NCBI RefSeq assembly: GCF_007997005.1
Contig: NZ_VOSL01000059.1
Span: forward strand, 62,001-126,000
Source of the DNA: Lujinxingia vulgaris
GTDB lineage: Bacteria > Myxococcota_A > Bradymonadia > Bradymonadales > Bradymonadaceae
Direction of reading: 5' to 3'
DNA: 64,000 bases
Positions 53,777-62,619 of the stretch are shown piece by piece. The notes under the pieces are model-generated. The model was not told the DNA's origin, made no database searches, and saw only the letters and a program-made list of their open reading frames with translations. Numbering within the stretch: position 1 is the first letter of the stretch; every line of letters begins with the position of its first letter. The position numbers and the translations under genes were made by a program.

Positions 53777-56059
53777 ATGCGCCCCCACATCTCCGCTCCA
53801 CTCGCCGCGCTCCTCTCTCTGACCCTCGTCGCCTGCACCGAAGACGCCGACGTCTTACCGGACGAGACGCCCGTTGAGCGCGAGGCAGCCCCCGAAAACG
53901 AGGGTATCTACAGCTTCGCCAACGCCTGTGTGACGCTCGATGTGGCTGCTGCCGGCACGGGGCGTGCGGCATTTCTGGTCGCCACCGAAGATGGCGAGGG
54001 GTTTGCGCTGGACGGGGCCGAAGACGACGCGCTGCGCCTGACAATGCGCGCCACCGACCTTGGGACCTACCTCTTTTACGATGAGGACGAGCGCTACCTG
54101 GTCGTCGAGGACGACGCGTTTTTGCGCCGCGAGACGCTCCCCTCCGACCGCACCACTCTCGATGACACCTTCCTTCCCGGGGTGCAGTGGGCGCTGGAGA
54201 TCTCCGGGGAAGACGACACCCGCTTTCGCCTAAAACACCTCAAGACCGGCGCCTACCTGAGCCCCGAGGGGCTTCAAGACGAGGTGAGCGACGCCGGCGT
54301 GGTCACCCTCTACGCGGCCGAGGGCTGCGCGACCTACCCCGAGCTCACGCTGGACGCCGAGGGAGCGATCACCAAAACAACCTTCGACGACGGCTCGGTC
54401 TACGGCTTTGTCGACACCCATAGCCACATCTTCTCAAACTGGGGTTTTGGCGGAGGAAGCATCTTTCACGGCGCGCCTTTTCATGCGCTGGGCGTGCCGC
54501 ACGCGCTGGGGGATTGCACCGAGTTTCACGGGGAGATGGGCCGCCAGGATCTCTTTGGCTACGGCTTTGATAAGGCCGACGAGGTCAGCGAGCTCGATAT
54601 GATCGGGGCCTTTGTCAGCGGGGAGACCCCGCGCGACTACCACCGCACCGACGGCTGGCCGACCTTCAGCGAGTGGCCCAGCGCCCACTTCTTATCGACC
54701 CATCAGGCTCAGTATTACATGTGGATCAAACGCGCCTATTACGCCGGGCTGCGCCTGGTGGTGAACCACGCCACCAGCAATCAGGTGATCTGCGATCTGG
54801 TCGCCGGCAGCGACGTGCAGCCGGTGCGCTACTCCTGCAACGACATGGTGGCCGTCGAGCGCACCATCGAGGAGACCCGCAAGCTCGAGCGCTACATCGA
54901 CGCTCAGAACGGCGGCCCGGGCAAAGGGTGGTTCCGCGTGGTGGAGTCCCCCGAGGAGGCCCGCGCCGTCATCGAAGACGGAAAACTCGCTGTGGTCTTA
55001 GGCATCGAGGTCTCCAACCTCTTTGACTGCTTTCTGGTCCCGCCCGGCGGTGGCGAGCGCTGCAACGAGCAGCAGGTCCTCGATAACCTGGAGCGCTACC
55101 AGGAGTTGGGCGTGCGCGCGATCTTCCCGGTCCATAAATTCGACAACGCGTTTTCGGCCGGCGACGGCCACCGCGAGATCATCGAGCTGGCCAATTTTGC
55201 GATGACCGGCCACTTCTCCAACTTCACCGACGACTGCCCCGACATCCCCACCGTCTTCGATAAGGGCGATGTGGCGTTTGGCGAGCTCAACGATCCACGT
55301 GAAGACTACTTTGCACAGCCCCCGGTCGATATGAGCGGGTTTGCCGACGACCCCATTCAAGTCTTGCTCGGCCAGGCCCAGTACCTGATGGGGGGCTCGT
55401 TGCACGGCGACTACTGCCAGAACGCCGGGCTCACCGAGCTCGGCGAGTTCTTGATGGTGGAGCTGATGAAGCGCGGGTTCATCGTGGAGATCGACCACCT
55501 GCCCCGGCGCGGCTACCAGCGGGCCTTTGAGCTCCTGCAGGAGCACGACTACCCGGCGGCCGGTACCCACGGGAACAACTTCCGCGGCGCGCTCTACGAG
55601 CTGGGCGGGGTCTCCAAGGTGAACTTTGCTCGCTGCGGCGACGCGGAGAACCCGGGAGGTCGCATCGAAGGGCTCAACCGTCGCCTGGAGCTCATCGAGA
55701 GCGCCGGCGGCTACCCGGCCGAGGGTTTTGGTTTTGACCTCAACGGCTTCGCCGGCGCACCCGGCCCCCGCTTTGGCGACAACTCGGAGTGCGACACCCC
55801 GCAGGAGAACCCCATCACCTACCCCTTTACCTCCTTCGACGGCAGCGTCACCTTTACCGAGCCGCGTCTCGGAGAGCGCACCGTCGACTTCAACACCGAG
55901 GGCATGGCGCACCTGGGCCTTGTGGCCGAGCTTATTGAAGACGTGCGTCGCGACGGCACCAGCGATGAGGCCCTCGAGCCCATCTTCCGCTCGGCGGAGG
56001 CCTACCTGCGCTTCTGGGAACGCAGTGAGGCGCGCGGCGCGGCGTTGCGGGGGGAGTGA
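53777..56059 (+). CDS. M19-like metallohydrolase lipoprotein with fascin-like N-terminal domain
   Basis: A 760-aa lipoprotein: MRPHISAPLAALLSLTLVAC with an LVAC lipobox (Cys20). Residues about 45-175 are a beta-trefoil/fascin-like region (FANACVTLDVA, FRLKHLKTGAYLSPEG). A TIM-barrel hydrolase follows. DTHSHIFSNWG has the metal HxH near 217, HKFDNAFSAGDGHREI and FIVEIDHLPRRGYQRAFELL lie on later strands, and AAGTHGNN carries a late His. The order recalls membrane dipeptidases (peptidase M19), but the segments are spaced differently. It may act on dipeptides or other amides at the cell surface; substrate unknown. It is followed by a second lipoprotein gene. Confidence 0.65.
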   Translation: MRPHISAPLAALLSLTLVACTEDADVLPDETPVEREAAPENEGIYSFANACVTLDVAAAGTGRAAFLVATEDGEGFALDGAEDDALRLTMRATDLGTYLFYDEDERYLVVEDDAFLRRETLPSDRTTLDDTFLPGVQWALEISGEDDTRFRLKHLKTGAYLSPEGLQDEVSDAGVVTLYAAEGCATYPELTLDAEGAITKTTFDDGSVYGFVDTHSHIFSNWGFGGGSIFHGAPFHALGVPHALGDCTEFHGEMGRQDLFGYGFDKADEVSELDMIGAFVSGETPRDYHRTDGWPTFSEWPSAHFLSTHQAQYYMWIKRAYYAGLRLVVNHATSNQVICDLVAGSDVQPVRYSCNDMVAVERTIEETRKLERYIDAQNGGPGKGWFRVVESPEEARAVIEDGKLAVVLGIEVSNLFDCFLVPPGGGERCNEQQVLDNLERYQELGVRAIFPVHKFDNAFSAGDGHREIIELANFAMTGHFSNFTDDCPDIPTVFDKGDVAFGELNDPREDYFAQPPVDMSGFADDPIQVLLGQAQYLMGGSLHGDYCQNAGLTELGEFLMVELMKRGFIVEIDHLPRRGYQRAFELLQEHDYPAAGTHGNNFRGALYELGGVSKVNFARCGDAENPGGRIEGLNRRLELIESAGGYPAEGFGFDLNGFAGAPGPRFGDNSECDTPQENPITYPFTSFDGSVTFTEPRLGERTVDFNTEGMAHLGLVAELIEDVRRDGTSDEALEPIFRSAEAYLRFWERSEARGAALRGE

Positions 56060-56234
56060 GGCGCACGTGTGGTGGGACGTGGGCCAGCCGATACGGAACC
56101 CGTCGTTGCCTCGCATGCACGATACGTTCATTTACATTCACTCTGGTGATGTACTATTTATTGGCTCGTCACGCCCCAACCTTAATGTGATCGTAGATAA
56201 ACCCACGCACTCTAACGTAGATTTTGGATTATAC

Positions 56235-58019
56235 ATGCATCTATTACGCTACCGCTGGCCCTTCGTGGCCCTCATGCTTTTCAGCGCTGCTTGCTCCGGC
56301 GACCCCGACGACGATGCCACAACCGACGTCGGCAACGTCTCCGACGCTGGCAACGACACGGACACCGGCAACAACTCGGACATTGGTAACAACTCGGACA
56401 CCGGCAACGACACGGACGCCGGCAACGACACGGACGCCGGCAACGACACGGACGCCGGCAATGACCCGGACGTCGGCAACGACACGCTTAGCATCGGAAT
56501 CACCGTCGTCGGCCTGGGGCACGTCACCAGCGACCCTGAAGCCATCGACTGCCCATCAAACTGCCGGGCCTTCATTGACGAGGGCACCACCCTCACGCTC
56601 ACCGCCCTCCCCAACGAGGAGCACATCTTCGAGGGTTGGTCCGGAGACTGCGCCGGTTCGGAGACGGAAATCACAATAACCCCGAGCGAGGCGATGGACT
56701 GTATTGCGACCTTTGGAGAGGTCCCGCCACCCAGCGCCTGGTTCCGCCGCTACGGCCAGTTTGGTGATCATGACCTGCTCGATTTTGCCCCCACCGAGGA
56801 CGGCGGCATGCTCGTCGTGGGCGTCTCTGCGGTCTACGGCTCCGGCGGCCAGGAGGCCATCGTCGCCCGCCTGGAAGCCGACGGCCAAATTCGCTGGCAG
56901 CAGGCGATGGGCTCCGGCGGCGATGACGCTCTCCACGAAGTCCTCGCCATCGGCGACGGAGACTTCCTGGCGGTGGGCCACACCGAGACCGACACCGGCG
57001 ATGAGGCCGCCTGGGTGCTGCGCCTGGGCCCCGATGGCCAGGTGCGCTGGGAGCGCGCCTACCAGCTCAGTGGAGACTACGAACCCCGAACCCTCTCGTC
57101 CCGAGGCTACAATGTGGACCGCCTCCCGAACGGAAACTTTATCGTTGCCGCCACGAGCAGTAGTCTGGACATCTTCGGCTCCAGCAGCACCGGCCTGATC
57201 ACCATCACACCGGACGGCAACAACCAGTCCGCGCGCCTGATCGACCATACGGAGATTTGGCAACCAAAGGACATCGTCGTAGCCGACGACGGCGATATCG
57301 TCGTGGTTGGCACATCGCGCTTGCAGGATCGCGGCCTCGCCACGCGTGTCAGCTCCGGCGGCTGGGTAGCCTGGACCCTCACACTGAGCACCACAGATTC
57401 TCCTCCCACACTCTTCAACGCCGTGCTGGCACCCGACGACGGCTCGACGTACATCGGCGGCACCGTCCAATTCGACGGGGACGGCAATGACGACGCCTTA
57501 CTCATCAAGATAACGCCGGAGGGCACCATCGCCTGGCAACGCACCTTCGACGCCTCGGACCACGACAAGGGCCAATCGCTCTCCTTCCTCTCCAACGGCG
57601 ATCTGATCTTCGGCGGCTCCTCCACCTTCGCCGATGAGAGCGTGAGTTGGGCGCTGCAGATCAACCCCACAAACGGCGTGCCCCGCTCCGAAAACACCTT
57701 GCGCATCTCCGAGGAGGAGGGCCTGCTCATCAACACCGTTAAGGTGGTCGATGGCGATCGCATCATGGGCGTGGGACACGTCCTCAACAACGACGACGAG
57801 AGCACCATGCGCGGCAGCGCCTTCTGGGCCGACTCCCTGGACGACGTGGACACCTGCGGCGCCCCTCCGACCCTGACGCTGGACGTCGGCACCAGCGATG
57901 TCGACGATCCCGACGAAGGCACCGGGCAAACGGCGTATCCATCCTACAACATCCCCACCATCAACAGCGCCATCGACACCACCATCGACCTGATAGGCAA
58001 CGCCTACTGCGGCGAGTAG
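56235..58019 (+). CDS. Propeller lipoprotein with Asp/Asn tandem-repeat linker
   Basis: A 594-aa lipoprotein. MHLLRYRWPFVALMLFSAAC has an SAAC lipobox (Cys20). The linker (about 25-75) is a tandem repeat of NDTDAG/NNSDIG units, 18 bp each. An InlB/Bacterial-repeat-like domain follows (GHVTSDPEAIDCPSNC, GWSGDCAGSETEITI). The rest is repeats of the delta-60/beta-propeller type (GGMLVVGVSAVYGSGGQE; DFLAVGHTETDTGDE). This would be a surface-displayed binding protein; partner unknown. The frame reaches far upstream, but the lipoprotein signal gives the start. A strong terminator follows. Confidence 0.7.
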   Translation: MHLLRYRWPFVALMLFSAACSGDPDDDATTDVGNVSDAGNDTDTGNNSDIGNNSDTGNDTDAGNDTDAGNDTDAGNDPDVGNDTLSIGITVVGLGHVTSDPEAIDCPSNCRAFIDEGTTLTLTALPNEEHIFEGWSGDCAGSETEITITPSEAMDCIATFGEVPPPSAWFRRYGQFGDHDLLDFAPTEDGGMLVVGVSAVYGSGGQEAIVARLEADGQIRWQQAMGSGGDDALHEVLAIGDGDFLAVGHTETDTGDEAAWVLRLGPDGQVRWERAYQLSGDYEPRTLSSRGYNVDRLPNGNFIVAATSSSLDIFGSSSTGLITITPDGNNQSARLIDHTEIWQPKDIVVADDGDIVVVGTSRLQDRGLATRVSSGGWVAWTLTLSTTDSPPTLFNAVLAPDDGSTYIGGTVQFDGDGNDDALLIKITPEGTIAWQRTFDASDHDKGQSLSFLSNGDLIFGGSSTFADESVSWALQINPTNGVPRSENTLRISEEEGLLINTVKVVDGDRIMGVGHVLNNDDESTMRGSAFWADSLDDVDTCGAPPTLTLDVGTSDVDDPDEGTGQTAYPSYNIPTINSAIDTTIDLIGNAYCGE

Positions 58020-58053
58020 CCGCGTGGGGCCATCACCCTATTAAGCTCAACGT

Positions 58054-58091
58054 CGCAGAGCCGCCCCCGCCGGGGCGGCTCTGCGCGTTTT
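58054..58091 (+). terminator. Rho-independent terminator
   Basis: A 14-bp perfect stem (CGCAGAGCCGCCCC / GGGGCGGCTCTGCG) with a short loop, then CGTTTT. It separates the propeller lipoprotein from the RCC1 array. Confidence 0.88.
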
Positions 58092-58236
58092 CACCCCTAG
58101 CTTGTGGGTTTGTAAACCGCTGAGGTGATGTCTTGAAACGTTGACGCCAACACATCCTTGTCCCGCGATAGCCATCGCGGCCCTCTCCCCCCATAATGGC
58201 CCCGACGACCACCTTTGATGATCGCTGAGGTCTTGT

Positions 58237-59586
58237 GTGAAACGCGTCTGTTCCCTCCTCCTTGTTCTCCTCGTCATTCCAGGCTGCGACACCAGAGCCG
58301 AAGCCTGCGAAACGGACCTCGACTGCTACGTTGGCGAGCAATGCGTGCTGCAAACCTGCCTGCCCCAGGACGAAGGCGACACCGACCAGCCCGCCGAAGA
58401 CGCCGGCGATGTGGACACAGACGCCCTGGATACAGGTGACGTCGACGCACCTTACGCCCCGGACACAGACGATGCCATCGCGCCCGACGCCGACGACGTT
58501 CCCCCCTACCCCGTTGAGGTCTCCGCCGGCCTGGAGCACACCTGCGCCCTGCTCAGCGACGCCACGGTGTGGTGCTGGGGCAGCAACAGCGGGCTTGCGC
58601 TGGGCCAGCCCCAGGGCATGCTTCGCGCCCTTACCCCGATCAAACTCGACGGCCTCGACGGCGCGGTGCAGGTGGTGGCCGGCATCGGCCAGACCTGCGC
58701 TCGCTTTGAAGACGGCTCGGCCAAATGCCTGGGCGACAGCTTAGGCGGAGGCCTGGGCGACGGTACGCTCCAGGGGAGCCAGCACCCGGTTGATGTGCTC
58801 ATCGAAGACGTGCACCAGCTGGGCGACGCCTCCCTGCATCACTGCGCCATTGCCGGCCCCGATCGCACACTCTACTGCTGGGGCAACAACGACTCCGGGC
58901 AGACCGGCGCCGACGACGATCCCACGCTCACCCCCTGGCCGGTAGCCGACTTGAACGGCATCCAGCGTGTGGCCCCGGGTGAGGAGCATACCTGCGCGCT
59001 CGACAGCTCGGATGCGGTGTATTGCCTGGGCGCCAACGACTCCAACCAGCGCGGCGTCAACCCCGAAGGCCCGATCACCGAGGCTCCCAACATCGTGGAG
59101 GGCTTTGTTCCGGGTAACCCGGTGGTGGAGCTGGTCGCCGGCGGGCGACACACCTGCGCGCGGGAAGCCGACGCCACGGTGCGCTGCTGGGGCGACAATG
59201 GGAGCGGGCAGCTCGGCCTGCCCGCCGACGACCCCATCGCCGCCTCCCTGCCTGTGACCCTCGAAACCAGCGTCACACTCAGCGGCCTTGCCGCCGGCGG
59301 TGACACCACCTGCGGCATCTCCAGCGAGGGGCACGTGTACTGCTGGGGCGCCAATGAACTCGGCAACCTCGGCGTGGGCACCACTTCTGCGTACACCGGG
59401 CCCCAGCGCGTCCTCGACCTCAACGACGCCACCTCACTCTCGGTCGGCCCCGGCCATAGCTGCGCCCTCACCGAGAGCGATGACATCTTCTGCTGGGGCT
59501 CTAACAACTCCGGACAGCTCGGCGTCGACAGCCGCGCCAGCGCTCTGGCACCGAGCCTGCCGGTGGTCGCCATCTGGCGCGATTGA
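58237..59586 (+). CDS. RCC1-repeat propeller lipoprotein 1
   Basis: A 449-aa protein that starts with GTG; GAGG lies 6 nt upstream. The signal MKRVCSLLLVLLVIPGC gives a PGC lipobox (Cys17). A Cys-rich head follows (ACETDLDCYVGEQC, LQTCLP), then an Asp/Ala-rich linker. Seven RCC1-type blades complete the protein, each with an HTCAL-like strand and a later CWG or CLG (WCWGSN, YCWGNND, RCWGDN, YCWGAN, FCWGSN and others). The two Cys per blade could form disulfides. RCC1 folds are seven-bladed propellers that bind proteins; here it would be exposed on the surface. It is the first of four tandem paralogues. Confidence 0.8.
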   Translation: MKRVCSLLLVLLVIPGCDTRAEACETDLDCYVGEQCVLQTCLPQDEGDTDQPAEDAGDVDTDALDTGDVDAPYAPDTDDAIAPDADDVPPYPVEVSAGLEHTCALLSDATVWCWGSNSGLALGQPQGMLRALTPIKLDGLDGAVQVVAGIGQTCARFEDGSAKCLGDSLGGGLGDGTLQGSQHPVDVLIEDVHQLGDASLHHCAIAGPDRTLYCWGNNDSGQTGADDDPTLTPWPVADLNGIQRVAPGEEHTCALDSSDAVYCLGANDSNQRGVNPEGPITEAPNIVEGFVPGNPVVELVAGGRHTCAREADATVRCWGDNGSGQLGLPADDPIAASLPVTLETSVTLSGLAAGGDTTCGISSEGHVYCWGANELGNLGVGTTSAYTGPQRVLDLNDATSLSVGPGHSCALTESDDIFCWGSNNSGQLGVDSRASALAPSLPVVAIWRD

Positions 59587-59669
59587 CCGGGCTTTAACCC
59601 TCCTGCCAACTTCTCTAAGGTGCCGGGCCGACCGCTCCCCTGACACTCAGGCTTCCTCCAGGAATCGTC

Positions 59670-61072
59670 ATGAACACCACCGCCGGGCGCTCGCCAGGGC
59701 TCCCGCTCGCTACCCTTCTCACCGTGGTTTTAGGCCTGGGCCTGATGGCCTGCGACACCAACGGCCAGGCCTGTGAGTCCAATGTCGACTGTTACGTCGG
59801 CGAGCAATGCGTGTTGCAGACCTGCCTGCCTCAGGATGAAGGCGACGCCGACTCGCCGGCCGAAGACGCCGGCGATGTTGGTGATACCGACGATGTCGGC
59901 GACGCTGACGATCCCCGGGACACCTCCGACACCGAGCCTCCCGAAGACACGGGCGACGCCGACGACGCGGATGCCGACGCCGACGATCAGCCCCCCCCCA
60001 CCCCGTCGAAATCTCCGTTGGCGAAGATCACTCCTGCGCTCGCCTCAGCGACCACACCGTCTGGTGTTGGGGCTCCAACCTGGGCCTGGCCCTGGGCCAG
60101 CCCTCAAGCGTGCAATCCTCCGATGTTCCCCTGAAAGTCGAAGGGCTCAGCGGCGCGTTGCAGGTGGTGGTGGGCTACCGCTACACCTGCGCGCGTTTTG
60201 AAGGCGGCAGCGTGCGCTGCGTGGGCGACGACGTCGCCGTGGCCGTCGATGAGGGCACGCGCACCGACAGCGCCGAGCCCGCCACCGTCACTCTTGAAGA
60301 CGTGCACGCCCTGAGCAACGCCACCTACCACAGCTGCGCCATCGCCGGCGCCGAACGCACCCTGCACTGCTGGGGCCGTAACGATCAGGGCCAGACCGGC
60401 GCGAGCGCAGATCCCACGCTCCTCCCCTACGAAGTTGGCGCCCTGAGCGACCTGCAAGTCGCCGCCGCCGGCGAAGCCCACACCTGCGTACTGAGCGACC
60501 AGGGCGATGTCCGCTGCATCGGCGGCAACAACGCCGCCCAACGCGGCTACGACGGCGGCGCTTCGACAACTCCTAACACCGTCGCAGGTCTCGACACCGA
60601 CGCCAGCGTGGTCGAGCTCGTCTCCGGCAGCTACCACAGCTGCGCGCGCCACGATAACGGCAGGGTGCGCTGCTGGGGCAACAACGCCTTCGGCCAGCTC
60701 GGGCGCGAACCCAACTCCCCTTACACCTCCGCCCAACCTCTGGAAGTAGACTTCCCCACCGAGCTCAGCGGGCTGGCCGCCGGCGGCGACAACACCTGCG
60801 GCATCACCCCCGAAGGCGACGCCTACTGCTGGGGCTATAACGGCACGGGCGAGCTGGGCGACAACACCGATGAGGAACGCAACGGTCCGGTAAAAGTCAT
60901 CAACCTCAACAACGTCACCGCCCTGGCCCTCAGCCCGGTGCACAGCTGCGCGCTCACCGCCGACCACCAGATCTACTGCTGGGGCGCCAACTACACCGGC
61001 ACCCTGGGCACCGGCGACACCTTCAGCACACTCGCCCCCTCCGAGCCCGTGGTGGCCACCTGGGAAGACTGA
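59670..61072 (+). pseudogene. RCC1-repeat propeller lipoprotein 2, frameshifted at a C9 tract
   Basis: The 5' part (59670-~60000) encodes a lipoprotein signal (VVLGLGLMACDTNG), the ACESNVDCYVGEQC head and an Asp-rich linker. At 59991-59999 there is a run of nine C. The following RCC1 blades continue in another frame: HPVEISVGEDHSCARL and VWCWGSNLGLALG start right after the run and the frame stays open to 61072 with seven CWG-type motifs. One more C, or two fewer, would join both halves into about 468 aa. As written, frame one ends at 60134. Possible explanations are phase variation, a real mutation or a base-calling error in a homopolymer. Internal starts such as 60110 are unlikely to be real. 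Confidence 0.8.
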
Positions 61073-61179
61073 TCCGCCCCCGAATTTGCAGCCCCCGACG
61101 ATGCTCCAAACCTGACACGCATCACTTTATCCTTTGTCCCCACCGCTAATTTTTGATGTTGAGTATCTCCGGAGTCCCC

Positions 61180-62487
61180 ATGTTGTCCGTCCCTCGCCAT
61201 CTTCTCACCCGCTGCTTCCCGCTCCCTGTGCTCGGCGCACTCACACTGCTCCTCATCGCCTGCGATGCCAACAGCCAGGCCTGCGAGTCCAACGTCGACT
61301 GCTACGTCGGCGAGAGCTGCGTGCTGGGAACCTGCGTCCTTGATGAAGACCCCGATCTGGACGTCGGCTCGGACACCACCGAAGAAGATGCAGACACTCC
61401 CTACGAAGACGCCGGCGACACCGACCAGAGCGATACAGACACCCACATCCCCGATGGCCCCCCGCACCCCATCGCCATCTCCGCAGCGATGAACGTCAGC
61501 TGCGCCCTCTTGAGCGATGCGACGGTCTGGTGCTGGGGCGACAACAGCGCCAGCTTTATCAGCGGCGGCGACGACGAAGCCCTAACCCCGCGCAAGATCG
61601 ACGGTTTTGATGGCGCCGTGGAGATCGCCACAGCCAACGCGCGCCTCTGCGCACGCATGCAAGATGGCGCAGTGCTCTGCCGCGGCGACGGCTCCAACGG
61701 CTCCGGCACCACCCTGGAGACCAAGATCGACGGAGGCGCCACGCGCTTAAGCGCCGGCGGCTTCCATATGTGCGCGACTGTCGGCGAAGACGCCACGCTG
61801 CATTGCTGGGGTGACAACGGCTTCGGGCAGACCGGCGCCGATGGCGAGCAGACCGCCGAACCCACACCGGTTGAGGGCGCCAGCAACATCGTTCACATCG
61901 CCGCCGGAGACTTCCACACCTGCGCCTCCACCGACGCCGACCAGGTGCTCTGCTTCAGCGACAACTACGCCCGTCAACTCGGCGTGGAAGGCGGCGAAAG
62001 CCTTGAGCCGGTGACCCACCCCTTCTTCTCCCCCACAACCTACCCTGTCTTTGAGCTCGTGGCCGGCAGCACCCACACCTGCGCCCTCTCCGAATCCGCC
62101 GAGGTCTGGTGCTGGGGCGACAACACCTTCGGCCAGCTGGCCATCGACACCGAGCTCCTCGAAAACTCCGCCGAGCCCGATGGCGTCGTGGCGGATGACG
62201 CGCTGGAGAAACTCGCCGCCGGCAACCATCGCACCTGTGGTGTGGGCACCGCGGGTCGCGTCTTCTGCTGGGGCCAGGACCACACCGAAACGATTCAGCA
62301 CGTCCACGCGATCCCCTTCCTTCAGGGCGTCACGCAGCTCGCCATCGGTCAGAACCACACCTGCGCACTCACCGAGGACAACGCCATCTTCTGCTGGGGC
62401 GCCAACGCCTCCGGCCAGCTCGGCATCAACACCCGCGGCGATGAGACCGAGCCGGGATTTGCGGTCGTCCCCAGCTGGGAAGACTAG
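61180..62487 (+). CDS. RCC1-repeat propeller lipoprotein 3
   Basis: A 435-aa protein; GGAG lies 5 nt before the ATG. The signal MLSVPRHLLTRCFPLPVLGA leads to LLLIAC with a lipobox Cys. The head has ACESNVDCYVGESC and the linker is acidic (EEDADTPYEDAGDTDQSD). Seven blades follow with WCWGDN, HCWGDN, FCWGQD and FCWGAN among them. Paralogues 1, 2 and 4 flank it in the same orientation. A frame start at 61153 is less likely. Confidence 0.8.
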   Translation: MLSVPRHLLTRCFPLPVLGALTLLLIACDANSQACESNVDCYVGESCVLGTCVLDEDPDLDVGSDTTEEDADTPYEDAGDTDQSDTDTHIPDGPPHPIAISAAMNVSCALLSDATVWCWGDNSASFISGGDDEALTPRKIDGFDGAVEIATANARLCARMQDGAVLCRGDGSNGSGTTLETKIDGGATRLSAGGFHMCATVGEDATLHCWGDNGFGQTGADGEQTAEPTPVEGASNIVHIAAGDFHTCASTDADQVLCFSDNYARQLGVEGGESLEPVTHPFFSPTTYPVFELVAGSTHTCALSESAEVWCWGDNTFGQLAIDTELLENSAEPDGVVADDALEKLAAGNHRTCGVGTAGRVFCWGQDHTETIQHVHAIPFLQGVTQLAIGQNHTCALTEDNAIFCWGANASGQLGINTRGDETEPGFAVVPSWED

Positions 62488-62619
62488 CCCTGGTGCTGCC
62501 GCCCCTTGTGCCGGGGGGCCCCGCTGGCATTGGAGCGCGCCAATCTTTACATTGGGCGGCATCGTGCTCGGCCAGCGTCGGATAAGAACCTCCCCTGATT
62601 CTGTTTTCCGGATCGACTT

